Shown here: piece after piece, positions 39,394 through 49,582 of the stretch
Layout: each line of letters starts with the position of its first letter
Numbering within the stretch: position 1 is the first letter of the stretch
Source of the DNA: a virus
IMG/VR virus record: IMGVR_UViG_3300017783_000006
Coordinates: 1-64,000 of that record
Direction: 5' to 3' (one strand)
DNA length: 64,000 nt
The notes under the pieces: generated by a model
What the model was told of the DNA's origin: nothing
Seen by the model: the letters and a program-made list of their open reading frames with translations, nothing else
Databases searched by the model: none
Position numbers and translations under genes: made by a program

Positions 39394-39419
39394 GAGTCTT
39401 GTGCCAGACTTTGAACTGG

Positions 39420-40016
39420 TTACACGTAACTATTGCACTCCCCCTCTATGAAACTCGTCAAACAATATTTTACTCCACTAATTGGTTTTTGTCCTCTATG
39501 TGTAAATATAGGACCTGTAGGAAATATTAATACACTTCCCTCTTTTGGAGATACTTTGCGCCCAAATTTAAATTCTGTACAACCACCTTCATCCACATCA
39601 TTTAAATATATTATTATTGCCAAAATTCTACGTGTATTTCTGGTTAATATTGTGTCATCAGAATGCCAACCGAACCATGAATCATTTTGAACATATTTTT
39701 TGAACATATATCCAGTATCAGATAAATTATCGGGAAGTATTTGATAATTACCAAATTTTTCATACATTAAATTAATATATTTTGTGCATGATAGTTTTAG
39801 TTTTGAGTAAACAAGATCTTCTATGTCACCTAAATTTTTACAATGCTTAACTGGAACCTCTAAAGTCTTTTTCGCATTATTATATTCTGCACCATTTAGA
39901 CCAGAACACATCCCTGGTCTTAAAAACTCTGAATTTTCACACCTGTCTATTATTCTTTTACAATCTTGTTTAGTATACGTGTTGTCAAAAACACATATGA
40001 AGTCATTTAAGTCCAT
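39420..40016 (-). CDS. prolyl-4-hydroxylase-like 2OG-Fe(II) oxygenase
   Basis: 198 residues with HSD iron ligands (FGWHSDDTI), P4H core IIIYLNDVDEGGCTEF, distal histidine FTHRG and lysine GVKYCLTSF as 2OG ligand. Closely similar in plan to the 210-residue enzyme at 4755-5387. It lies between fibre genes and a strong early promoter. Confidence 0.82.
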   Translation of the reverse strand: MDLNDFICVFDNTYTKQDCKRIIDRCENSEFLRPGMCSGLNGAEYNNAKKTLEVPVKHCKNLGDIEDLVYSKLKLSCTKYINLMYEKFGNYQILPDNLSDTGYMFKKYVQNDSWFGWHSDDTILTRNTRRILAIIIYLNDVDEGGCTEFKFGRKVSPKEGSVLIFPTGPIFTHRGQKPISGVKYCLTSFIEGECNSYV

Positions 40017-40030
40017 GAATATAAAAATAA

Positions 40031-40594
40031 CTATGTTTGGAAATATGAAACCGTTTCCGTATCAAAGTCTATAATTGACCTTGCAATTCTTTGACCTTGT
40101 GTTTGTGCGTTCTGGGTCTGAAAAGAAATAGTATTAGTAAATGAACGTGCAGCAGGGAATGTATTTGTTGCAGTGGGATTTTCCCAAGAGACACCAGACT
40201 CTACCATACTACCACCCTGATAAGCATCCATGTTTACGACAATAGGGTTTACACCTATAGTGTAATACCAGAAACCACGTAAATCAACTTCTATCTCAGT
40301 AATTGTTGGATATACACTAAAAAGTGCTGACCTATCAATATAAACCATTTCTGTTCCTGTTCCCGTGTTATCACCTGCCCAGAATGCAACGTCAACACCA
40401 TTGACTGTGAGTCTATCTTGAGCACCCCATCCCAAATATCCAGAGACATTGGGATTTAAGAAACCAAATCTAATATCTAAATCATTTCCATCACTAATTT
40501 TGTAGTTGAATACAAAGTAATCACCATAGATAACTCCAGGGTCACGGAAATCAGCAGTCTTGAAGTTTTTATATAAACCAAATGAAACGGGCAT
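40031..40594 (-). CDS. virion structural/fibre-associated protein (187 aa)
   Basis: MPVSFGLYKNFKTADFRDPG; mainly beta, low charge, with a jelly-roll-like feel (FRDPGVIYGDYFVFNYKISDG, DLDIRFGFLNP). It follows the 772-residue fibre protein by 9 nt and ends before the 2OG gene. A receptor-binding or tip role is plausible by position only. Confidence 0.6.
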   Translation of the reverse strand: MPVSFGLYKNFKTADFRDPGVIYGDYFVFNYKISDGNDLDIRFGFLNPNVSGYLGWGAQDRLTVNGVDVAFWAGDNTGTGTEMVYIDRSALFSVYPTITEIEVDLRGFWYYTIGVNPIVVNMDAYQGGSMVESGVSWENPTATNTFPAARSFTNTISFQTQNAQTQGQRIARSIIDFDTETVSYFQT

Positions 40595-40603
40595 AATTTA
40601 ATA

Positions 40604-42922
40604 TTAACTGAAGTTGAGTGATGATGTACCGTAAACTCTAATTGCTCCTGTTGAATCTTTGAGAAGAGCAAAACTTAGAATATCTTCATTATTTGTTGGG
40701 TTTGGTGCAATACCACCTGGCCAACGTACTCCACCTGAAACACTAGTTCCATTGATACTGCACTGCTCACCATAAGTAATTAATGAGTCTGAATCAATGA
40801 TAAGAGTGATTGTAGTTGATTTAGATGTTTCTGTATTGATGCCAGTAAATGCCCACTCCGAAACTGTTGTTGTTAGGAATCCAACTGCAATAGTTGACGT
40901 AGAAACATCAATAGTTAGTTTACCAGAACCATTAGGAACAAATTCATCAGCAAAATCACCAATGATGTTCTCTGTTACTGCACCCTCAAAGTGTGCATAT
41001 CCAGCAAGTCTAGCATCACCCAATAAGTCCAATGATGACCTAGGTGTTGTTGAACCGATACCAACTTTATAGTTGCTATCTACAATAACATCACCTTCAA
41101 ATTCACTTCTACCTTGTACTAATAGTTGTGCCGCATAATCACTTGTTACGGTTGTACCAATGCCAACCTTACCATCAGTCTTCCAAATATTTTCATTGCC
41201 ATCCTTCTCCCAGTTTGATGCAATATAAATTTCACCATTTTCGTATAATGTTCCAGTGAAATTAATATTACCATTAACATCCACATTAAACTGAGGAACT
41301 GTATTACCAACTCCCAAGTAATTTGAGGAGGGGTTATAAACTAAGTTGCCATCATCAACTTGTGGAGTTCCTGTATCATCTACAGTCTCCGTAAACATCA
41401 AATTGAATAGTTGATCTGTGGAGTTATCTAAAATACTAACAGATGCAGCAGCACCAACAGTAACATTTTGTGCTGGAGACCACCTTGCTGGATTTGGACC
41501 TTGTGAGGTTAAGACTTCACCAGAAACACCTCTTCCATTAGTTGTATAAATTAAACCGTTGAATTGAACATCACCATTAACATCTAATTCATATGCAGCA
41601 TCAGTTTTAATTCCTATTCTATTTGTAACTGAAATATCAGTTGCTGCTATGCTTGCAACACTTAATGTATTTGCAATTGAAATATTTCCTGTTCCACCAC
41701 CTTCTAGATTGACATTAATTGCAGTGAGATTTGCAATAGTTGCTACTCCAATATAACCATAAGTTACAGTTGAAACCCCAACAGTTGCAATTCCTACATT
41801 AGAGAATTCAACATCTTCACTTGTAATATCTGCATTTGATATAGTTGCTAATCCAATATTTGCATCTACTGCATGGACATACTGAATAGTTGCTACACCA
41901 ATATTTGCATTGGTTGTAGTTGTGTATCCAATAGTTGCAAAGTCTATATCTGCTTCAAAAATACTGGTAATGCCAGAAAAACTTTGATTGGTTGATTTCA
42001 ACTCAGTGATAGTTGCTAAACCTACACTTGAGTATGTACCAACCTGACGATAGACGGTAGATATACCAGTTACATTCTCATTTTCCGTTTCAAATACTGT
42101 TGACTCTAATGTTGATGATGTAGTTACTCCAGAATTAATGTAATCAGCATTAAATCTTGTACTAACTAGGGAATCAATAAGTGATGTGTTAACACCAGTA
42201 GCATCAGGGGCACTTATTGTATTTGCGTTAATATATCCTGCTCTTAATTTTCCTATCTTACTGAAAGTTGCTTCATCATCACCTGGACGAAGAGTTGTTG
42301 CGCCGGTAATTGCTTCTGGATTTCCAATAAAAGCATTTGCTCTTACTTTCCCTTCTGTTCCTACTCCAGAAACGTGTAATCTTTCTGTTGGTACGGTTGT
42401 GCCAAATCCAACGTTACTTACATCTGCATAATAAAAGAGTTCGGGGATTTCTTCTAAGAATCCATCTGCCCCTTTCATTTGGAACTGCCCAAGGTCACCT
42501 TCGGCAGCACTGTCTACAATAATTGTTGCAATACCTGTTTGTTCAGATGATGACGTACCAACATATGCTACTGATACACCAGCACCAACAAAGTCCAAAG
42601 TAAAGAAACTACTTGCTGAACCAACAAGAATTCCTTCATCTCTAATAGTAACAGCACCAGGAACAGCACCTAAACCAAGACCCGAAAGTGCATTAGTTGG
42701 AACCCAGTATCTACTAGGTCCAAATGATGTTCCACCATACGATGCAAGGATATATGCATCACCTTGAGGAAATGGTTTTGCCCCAATTGATGATGGTCCT
42801 ATTATTGGATCACCAAGGTCTGGTTCTGCCTCTGGTAAACTTAGATACTGATACCGACTAGTCGATAATGCATCTTGAGCAAGTTTTATAACTCTTTTAC
42901 TTTGAAAATCAGGTACGCTCAT
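40604..42922 (-). CDS. tail fibre protein (772 aa)
   Basis: MSVPDFQSKRVIKLAQDAL, then a shaft of repeats of the type VGIATI-N--A-IGLATI (residues 230-430) and several VGIGTT-P--LDV-G-A blocks typical of phage beta-helical fibres. The C-terminal 120 residues form a globular domain (TSTIAVGFLTTTVSEWAFTG). Second gene of the fibre cluster. Confidence 0.75.
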   Translation of the reverse strand: MSVPDFQSKRVIKLAQDALSTSRYQYLSLPEAEPDLGDPIIGPSSIGAKPFPQGDAYILASYGGTSFGPSRYWVPTNALSGLGLGAVPGAVTIRDEGILVGSASSFFTLDFVGAGVSVAYVGTSSSEQTGIATIIVDSAAEGDLGQFQMKGADGFLEEIPELFYYADVSNVGFGTTVPTERLHVSGVGTEGKVRANAFIGNPEAITGATTLRPGDDEATFSKIGKLRAGYINANTISAPDATGVNTSLIDSLVSTRFNADYINSGVTTSSTLESTVFETENENVTGISTVYRQVGTYSSVGLATITELKSTNQSFSGITSIFEADIDFATIGYTTTTNANIGVATIQYVHAVDANIGLATISNADITSEDVEFSNVGIATVGVSTVTYGYIGVATIANLTAINVNLEGGGTGNISIANTLSVASIAATDISVTNRIGIKTDAAYELDVNGDVQFNGLIYTTNGRGVSGEVLTSQGPNPARWSPAQNVTVGAAASVSILDNSTDQLFNLMFTETVDDTGTPQVDDGNLVYNPSSNYLGVGNTVPQFNVDVNGNINFTGTLYENGEIYIASNWEKDGNENIWKTDGKVGIGTTVTSDYAAQLLVQGRSEFEGDVIVDSNYKVGIGSTTPRSSLDLLGDARLAGYAHFEGAVTENIIGDFADEFVPNGSGKLTIDVSTSTIAVGFLTTTVSEWAFTGINTETSKSTTITLIIDSDSLITYGEQCSINGTSVSGGVRWPGGIAPNPTNNEDILSFALLKDSTGAIRVYGTSSLNFS

Positions 42923-42927
42923 TTTAA

Positions 42928-43284
42928 TTATTGATTAAATGTTTCTAGGATACTAGTTACAAATTTTAAATTACCAGCACTACTTGCACTAATAGAAATA
43001 GTATCGGATGTTTCTAATACCAATTTACCTGCAAGAACGTTAGCAGTATCATTAGGCAGAATTGTAAAGTCTTTTAGTAATTCTGTAGTTACTGTTCCAA
43101 TTCCAGCAACGTTTCTATTATGGTAAAAACTGAAAGTATGTGGTGTTGAATCTATATTAGCAACCTGTGCTAAAAGAGTAACACCAACAAATCCAACTGG
43201 TGCTTCATATACAACTTCAGTTGAAATACCAGCTACTTTAGTAACTGTCCTAAAATTATTAACCGCAGCGTTTGCAATAGCCAT
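42928..43284 (-). CDS. small structural protein (118 aa)
   Basis: MAIANAAVNNFRTVTKVAGI, a beta-rich protein with a stretch resembling a single Ig-like or tail-adaptor fold (GVTLLAQVANIDSTPHTFSF). It lies between two fibre genes and probably links or caps fibres. Confidence 0.65.
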   Translation of the reverse strand: MAIANAAVNNFRTVTKVAGISTEVVYEAPVGFVGVTLLAQVANIDSTPHTFSFYHNRNVAGIGTVTTELLKDFTILPNDTANVLAGKLVLETSDTISISASSAGNLKFVTSILETFNQ

Positions 43285-43303
43285 TTTCTTTTAAATACTC
43301 CTA

Positions 43304-46300
43304 TTAGTCTGTTAGTGCTAGGATGAATGGTGTCATCGTTGTGAATAGTGCTTTAGTGAAGTCTCTACCAGAAATAGAACCAGTTGACTGATTAATAATA
43401 ATTCCATCACCGATTCTAAAATTACCTGCTTGGTCTGTGCTTGTGAATACAACAGAACCACCATTATTTTGAACAACTTCATTTTCTTGTATAGTTACAC
43501 CACCTTGTGCAGGTCGTGCTCCATTAATGTCGTTGCCAGCACCAATAAATTCAAAAGCATGAGATGAAGTAAGTTGTAAACTCAATCTCGACAAGAATGC
43601 TGTACTACCAGCACTTACGGTATTATTTAGGTTCTGTGCTAAGGATACAGTAGATAAACCAGAAACTGGTTTTGTTGCTTCAAGAATTGTATAATAAATT
43701 GGTTCCATAGCAGTTGCGGAAGCAGTTGCAGTCGTTCCTGCACCTGTAGGTCCAGCAATTGTTATATTTGGTGCTCCAACATATTGTGTTCCATTGGTAA
43801 CAACATTAATTTCAATAACAGAACCATTCTCTATAGTTGCAACTGCCTGTGCGGTAATGCCATTTGGACCTGTTGGTGCATCAATCGTTATTCTTGGTGG
43901 AACATCATAACCAGAACCACCATCAGTTACTCCAATAGTCTCAACAATTTCATATAAAGTATCGAAGTAAAGTGCTTGACCATCATATGGTCTTTGTGTT
44001 CCTACACCAGAGATTTCAATAACATTCTGTCCTCTTGATGCTTCTGCATTTACTTCACCGGTATATCTGTATATTGACTTAGATAATGGACCACCAACAC
44101 CTTCAGAAACAAGACCAAAAGTACCAAATGATGAGTTGGAGTTGGTTAAATCGCATTGACCACCAGACTCAGTATAAATTGCAATGTCGGTACAGATAGT
44201 GAAGATAGAAACTAACTGAGCATATGCACCATTAGTAACAGAAACTCCGATACCACCTTGATTGTATTGAGTATAAGAGTCAACTGACATTGAACCAGTG
44301 ACACCAATATCATCTTTATCACCAAGTTCTGCATCAAAACCGTTAATTCTCATTCCAATACTCTTTGGAATGAAGTTTGTGCAGTTTCTAATATATGGAC
44401 CTTGTGTGATTGGACCAACCCCAGGTGAGAATGAAGGATCATTTGGATTATTACTTCCAGCACCATTATTGCCAGGATATGTGGTATTGATACCAACACC
44501 TAGAATTGAGGGACCATTATCAATAATTAGATTGATTCCACCAATGCAAGAATAAATTGCCGAAACCACATTAGTACATCCACTTGGATGATTGTTCATC
44601 CCCGTGGATGAATCTGCTTGAATTGATAAATCTCTAACTTGAGTATATTCTGACTGATAATTAATTCGTTTTTGTACTTCTCCACCAGATGAATATGTAT
44701 GTGGAATTGTTGAAAGTCCAGTATTTACTTCAAATTGATTTGTATTTCCTACACCTAAGACTTCAAATGTATATCCATAATTTCCACTTGGATAGTAATA
44801 AGTTCCAACTCCAGTTGAGCAAGTAAATCCTAAACCACTTAGGGTTACAATATCACCAGTTTGCAATCCATGACCAACAGAAGTAATCGTTGTTATTCCA
44901 GTTCCACCATCATAATATGCTTGGATAACTGGGGTTGCAGCACCATCGGTTTTTCCTGCCCAATGTGAATTATTAACAATGGAACGACATACACTTGCTG
45001 CATATGTTAATGCATCCATAGTTTCTGTCTTAACTCCAACAATATGCTGAAGTGCATCACCACTATAATAACTCAATCCAGCACCAACACACTTAGAGTT
45101 TCCTCCTCTAGTGATATCATGCATTACTGCCTTCAGAACATCCTTTACATCGTCTCTGCAATTTTGAGAATCATCTGGATTTCCCTGTGCATCAAGAACT
45201 TGGAATGGTGGGTCTTGATAATCTGTGCTAGTTAAATATCCTACAGTTTCATGTGCAATAAAATCAATGTTATTGCGAATCAATCTTGCCCCATCAAAAA
45301 ATGCATTACCAGCAACTCCTAGTAATGGTTGGAATGCAATAACAGCAGCACCATCTTGTGCTTCTTGTCCTTGGAAACTTAAATCTGTAATATGACAAGC
45401 ATTATTTACATAGAATAAATCGTTGGCAGGATTTTGTGGACTAATTATACAGTTACGTAATTCTGCACCTTCTACAGCAACATTACGTCCTAAAATAATT
45501 GGATTATCTTCTACATAAATTCCAGGGAAAACTTTAATCGTATCACCTTCTTCTGCAATCAATGATGCTGATTTTACTGTTCTCTTAGTATCACTTTCAC
45601 TTAAACCAGAGTTTGTATCATCACCACCCTGTGAAACATAAATTGTTTTTCCAACTGGTTTAAATGCGGAAATAGTTACTTGTCCCTTTCCATTAGATGG
45701 ACTTAGAGTAATACCAATACCAGCAACAATTGTTGTAACAATACCACTTAAGAATTCACCACCACCAACAAATTGTGCTGCTGTTACAACACCAGTCACA
45801 TTCAGGTCATTAAAAGTTGCACCCTCAAGAGCAGAAAAGTCAATATTCGAGAATGTAGCAACACCTGCAACTCTTAAGTCTTGAACGGTAGAACCAGCAG
45901 AAACGTTAATACCATTAGTAACGTCTACTCTACCGACTAATGTGCCAATACCATTTGTCTCTAAGTTTTCAAAGAAATCAATTCCTAATGCTTCTTGGAA
46001 TGCATCTTTGGTGAAATCATCAATACCACCAATATTTCTTAATTCTGCAACACCAGTTGTACCGACACCAATAACTCTCTCTGAACCAACACCAATTGCT
46101 GCGAATGTACCAAATCCAGTTACATTTAGAAATTCGGTTTCAATACTTGGAGCAATAATTGAACCAGCACTGTCTTGGAAAATAACAGTATTAAAAATAG
46201 CAGTTCCAGCAACTGCTACATTAGTGAAATCTGCTTGACCAGAAGAATATATGTCTGAAAATGTAGAAAATCCACTTACATTAAGTGCATTTAAATTTGA

Positions 46301-47077
46301 AATATCCAAAGATGATAGTAATGTATCTCTTGTATTACTATCAATACCTCCTAAGTTACTAATCAATGTTGGTGTAATATCACCAACTGTTATAGAACTA
46401 ATCCCCAAGTTACCAGAAATATAAGCATTTCCTTCAACATGTAAATTCCATTGGGGTGATGCTGTACCTATACCAAAACTAATAGTATCAGGAATATAAG
46501 TCAGTTCAAGTGAATCTGTAAAGACACTTGTATCTGTATCTGTAAACTTAACAAAAGTTAAATATTGTACATCGACATCATCTGGATTATTTTGAGCACT
46601 GATTGAAACCGCAGCACCAACAGATGCAAATGCAGTTCCAGTAATATCAATATCATAAGCACCAGTTAATCTTTCTGATGGGATAATACCATCAGTAATT
46701 CTAGAAGCATCACTTAAAGAATTTGCAGTCTCTGCAATACCAGTGATATTGGCATCATACGTTCCATCAAGTCTTCCTCTAGGAACAGTTCCTCCAGTTA
46801 TTTCATCTGCATTTGTTAGTGCATTAGCAGATGCAACAGAAACATTATAGAAACCCGACAGTCTATCTGCAGGAACTGTCCCTGAAACAATATTGCTTGC
46901 ACTTGCTAGTATTGTTGCAGTCGTAGCAGTACCAACTAAATCACCTTTAAATTGATTTGCCGTAACCGTAGTTGCTCCAACAATTCCATTATCTGTCAGA
47001 TTTAAATTATCACCAGGTTGTATTTCCTGTATCTGACCAGATTGGGAATTTGCTATTAATGGATATCTATCTGCCAT
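43304..47077 (-). CDS. tail fibre/virion protein with beta-helix domain (1257 aa)
   Basis: The N-terminus has repeated SG(T/I)-P--RL-G-YD--ITG-A shaft units (residues 50-150) and VSGFSTF-type repeats (200-440). Residues about 480-800 form a pectate-lyase-like helix (TIYVSQGGDDTNSGLS, GDTIKVFPGIYVEDNP). C-terminal IGDGIIINQSTGSISGRDF and GGVTIQENEVVQN are seen in the matching part of other cyanophage fibres. Probably a long trimeric fibre or baseplate whisker. Confidence 0.75.
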   Translation of the reverse strand: MADRYPLIANSQSGQIQEIQPGDNLNLTDNGIVGATTVTANQFKGDLVGTATTATILASASNIVSGTVPADRLSGFYNVSVASANALTNADEITGGTVPRGRLDGTYDANITGIAETANSLSDASRITDGIIPSERLTGAYDIDITGTAFASVGAAVSISAQNNPDDVDVQYLTFVKFTDTDTSVFTDSLELTYIPDTISFGIGTASPQWNLHVEGNAYISGNLGISSITVGDITPTLISNLGGIDSNTRDTLLSSLDISNLNALNVSGFSTFSDIYSSGQADFTNVAVAGTAIFNTVIFQDSAGSIIAPSIETEFLNVTGFGTFAAIGVGSERVIGVGTTGVAELRNIGGIDDFTKDAFQEALGIDFFENLETNGIGTLVGRVDVTNGINVSAGSTVQDLRVAGVATFSNIDFSALEGATFNDLNVTGVVTAAQFVGGGEFLSGIVTTIVAGIGITLSPSNGKGQVTISAFKPVGKTIYVSQGGDDTNSGLSESDTKRTVKSASLIAEEGDTIKVFPGIYVEDNPIILGRNVAVEGAELRNCIISPQNPANDLFYVNNACHITDLSFQGQEAQDGAAVIAFQPLLGVAGNAFFDGARLIRNNIDFIAHETVGYLTSTDYQDPPFQVLDAQGNPDDSQNCRDDVKDVLKAVMHDITRGGNSKCVGAGLSYYSGDALQHIVGVKTETMDALTYAASVCRSIVNNSHWAGKTDGAATPVIQAYYDGGTGITTITSVGHGLQTGDIVTLSGLGFTCSTGVGTYYYPSGNYGYTFEVLGVGNTNQFEVNTGLSTIPHTYSSGGEVQKRINYQSEYTQVRDLSIQADSSTGMNNHPSGCTNVVSAIYSCIGGINLIIDNGPSILGVGINTTYPGNNGAGSNNPNDPSFSPGVGPITQGPYIRNCTNFIPKSIGMRINGFDAELGDKDDIGVTGSMSVDSYTQYNQGGIGVSVTNGAYAQLVSIFTICTDIAIYTESGGQCDLTNSNSSFGTFGLVSEGVGGPLSKSIYRYTGEVNAEASRGQNVIEISGVGTQRPYDGQALYFDTLYEIVETIGVTDGGSGYDVPPRITIDAPTGPNGITAQAVATIENGSVIEINVVTNGTQYVGAPNITIAGPTGAGTTATASATAMEPIYYTILEATKPVSGLSTVSLAQNLNNTVSAGSTAFLSRLSLQLTSSHAFEFIGAGNDINGARPAQGGVTIQENEVVQNNGGSVVFTSTDQAGNFRIGDGIIINQSTGSISGRDFTKALFTTMTPFILALTD

Positions 47078-47127
47078 TAGATGTCTGATTACTTTTTTCC
47101 ATATAATATATAGGTTCCCAACAAGAA

Positions 47128-48849
47128 TCAGTTTTCATATTCAGAATAATCACTATTTTTTAAAGTACTTAATCTATCTTTAATATCTTTGATGTCATCT
47201 CTAATAGATGCTGCTGCTTGAAGTAAAGACCAAGCAAATAATTGAAGTCTATCCTTTTCTTCTTTTAATGCTCTAGACTCGTCAATTATCCTTAGTGTTG
47301 GTTGTTTATATTTAGAGATAGCATTAGATAAATCATCCAAAGCATCATCAATATCATTGTCATAACCACTACATCCAGATCCTCCACCTGGTGGTGATGA
47401 AGTATATCCATATGTTGCTGTACTTTGTGTTCCCCCAATGGTTACTTTTGTTCCGAGTGATGCATATACTGCAGAACCAGGGATAACTTGGTTAAACTGA
47501 CCATAAGTATTAGATGTTACTGTTGGCCATTGTTGATTACCAATCCAATAATCTGCTCTTCCAGCACCAACTCTAGGTTCTTCAACGGCATCAATTATAA
47601 AGTCATCACCTGGACGACTAATTCTTATTTCTTCAGATGCAGTAAATGGATTCCATGACGCAGAGGATTGACATCCGTTATCTGTATATTCAACACTATG
47701 CCCTGCACCTAGATTTCCATCACCTCGTCCTTTAATTGCTTCAATTCTTTCGGGGACATATGGATTTCCAATAGGATTAAAATTTCCTATACGATCATCA
47801 TCATTTTCAACATCAATTACATAAAATCTTTCACTTGTCGCAAAACCACTTGAAACAGTTGAAAGATAAAAACCAACTGTTTCTGTAATAACACCTACCC
47901 TAAAAGCACCTTCTTGGAAAGCATTAATAGCAGGTTTATCTATTGTTAGTGTCGGTACAGTAATTGTTGAAACACTTAAAACACCATCTGAATTGTAATA
48001 GTATAGTTCATAGTTGTCTGTGCCAAAACCAGTGATAGCAGTATATCCATCAGCAGACAAATATTCACCAAATCCAGCAGTGGCACCAGAACCAATTGGT
48101 TCTAACAAAATCATTCCAGTAGTTAAATTGCTACTATCACCTCCTCCAAAATGGTAAAAAGTATTACTACCTGTCGTAATACCACCAATAATTGAAGTAC
48201 TAATTCCTATTACTTGTGTTGTTCCAATGCTTACAATTTCTGGTAAATTTCCAGGTTGAAAAACTTGAGGATTACTTAAGTCATCAGTAATAATATTTCC
48301 AACTTTAATTTCTCCTGGAGCATTTGGGGTTTCATCACCAAATTGACCTAAGTCCATTCCTACTGCTAAATCACCAGAATTTATGAATCCAATAAAATCA
48401 CTTATTAATTCTGAACCATAATCTCTATCCATTGGTCTTTGCCAATACTTTATTCCATGATAATTAGTATGTCCATGTACACCATCATCTCCATTGCATC
48501 CATCTGGACCACCATTTATTACAACTTCATAAACTTGAAAACTCTCTGAACTTTGTACTCCACCTTGACCGGAGTTAGTTACAGTGTAGGAATCCACCAG
48601 TTCCCATATCAAATTAGTTCTACAACCAGCATTAAATCTATCAGTATATGCCTTTTTAACTTTATTTACGGCATCATTAATCCTTTCTACATTATGAGCT
48701 CCATCTCTGTCCATATTGACTACGACATCATAAACTTCATCAATTTGAACATCGATTAAAGTTAATTGATCTAATACCCCCACTTTTTGTTTTTCTTTAC
48801 TTTCTAACTCCTCTTCTAATCTCTCAATAATACGTTGAACTACAGACAT
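47128..48849 (-). CDS. virion structural protein (573 aa)
   Basis: Coiled-coil at both ends (2-80: RIIERLEEELESKEKQK; 505-565: LRIIDESRALKEEKDRL) flanking a beta-rich centre. Such a dumbbell could attach a fibre to the baseplate. Late-type AATAAATA 34 bp upstream. This protein type is common in cyanomyovirus structural clusters. Confidence 0.65.
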   Translation of the reverse strand: MSVVQRIIERLEEELESKEKQKVGVLDQLTLIDVQIDEVYDVVVNMDRDGAHNVERINDAVNKVKKAYTDRFNAGCRTNLIWELVDSYTVTNSGQGGVQSSESFQVYEVVINGGPDGCNGDDGVHGHTNYHGIKYWQRPMDRDYGSELISDFIGFINSGDLAVGMDLGQFGDETPNAPGEIKVGNIITDDLSNPQVFQPGNLPEIVSIGTTQVIGISTSIIGGITTGSNTFYHFGGGDSSNLTTGMILLEPIGSGATAGFGEYLSADGYTAITGFGTDNYELYYYNSDGVLSVSTITVPTLTIDKPAINAFQEGAFRVGVITETVGFYLSTVSSGFATSERFYVIDVENDDDRIGNFNPIGNPYVPERIEAIKGRGDGNLGAGHSVEYTDNGCQSSASWNPFTASEEIRISRPGDDFIIDAVEEPRVGAGRADYWIGNQQWPTVTSNTYGQFNQVIPGSAVYASLGTKVTIGGTQSTATYGYTSSPPGGGSGCSGYDNDIDDALDDLSNAISKYKQPTLRIIDESRALKEEKDRLQLFAWSLLQAAASIRDDIKDIKDRLSTLKNSDYSEYEN

Positions 48850-48882
48850 AATATTATTTTCTAAAAAATCTTTTTATAATGG

Positions 48883-48890
48883 TATTTATT
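48883..48890 (-). promoter_or_regulatory. late-type promoter AATAAATA
   Basis: Octamer 34 bp before the 573-residue gene. Confidence 0.4.
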
Positions 48891-48892
48891 TC

Positions 48893-49576
48893 TTATAACT
48901 GCTTCCATTGAGATGGGTGAGTGCATCCTTGGTGATGCTTATAATATTCTGGTTTAAGTGTGACTCTTAAATCACCAGCAATTGCACATCTTTCATTTAC
49001 TCTTGGAATTGTCTTTTTTGTATGATGATAAGTTCCTGTTGGCATCAATAACACTGTTCCCTCATGTGGGGTTATGGTATAATGGTTGCAATTAAATTTA
49101 TTAAAACCAGTCATAACATTATGCTTATCCGCAACATCAAACCAACCTTCGCATACTTGGTTATGATTATCATCTGGCATTCTACTTACAACGAATTTAT
49201 CGGAACTGTCGTCAGTATTTAAGTAATATACAAAACTTATATTTGCTTCGTTATGTTTATGAAATGCTAATGAGGGGGTAGTATCATCACGATGATATAC
49301 TACCCAAGATTTTACAATATGATAATCCATCAAATTATAATTAATTCCAAGAACTTCTAGATATTCATTTAATGCTTCTTTTAGTGAAACAAAGAAATCA
49401 GAATATTCTTCTTTTAGATGTACAAAGATTCTAGAAGATGCTTCTGGAGATTCGTATTCATATCCATTAAACCAATATTGTTTCAAACTTTCAAAATGTT
49501 TTTCCTTGAATTCAGAATGACATTTTATTTCAGTCTGATGAACTGCTAAGGGAAAAACCTCATGCGTTTTGCTCAT
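48893..49576 (-). CDS. putative 2OG-Fe(II) oxygenase (PF13759-like)
   Basis: 227 residues: N-terminal VFPLAVHQTEI, iron site HKH (LAFHKHNEANISFVYYL, an HxH variant), and distal YHHTKKTIPRVNERCAIAGDLRVTL with arginine ligands. Layout as in 9569-10267. It sits inside the virion operon between two structural genes, 6 nt from one of them, so it is surely made with late proteins. Confidence 0.72.
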   Translation of the reverse strand: MSKTHEVFPLAVHQTEIKCHSEFKEKHFESLKQYWFNGYEYESPEASSRIFVHLKEEYSDFFVSLKEALNEYLEVLGINYNLMDYHIVKSWVVYHRDDTTPSLAFHKHNEANISFVYYLNTDDSSDKFVVSRMPDDNHNQVCEGWFDVADKHNVMTGFNKFNCNHYTITPHEGTVLLMPTGTYHHTKKTIPRVNERCAIAGDLRVTLKPEYYKHHQGCTHPSQWKQL

Positions 49577-49582
49577 ATTATA

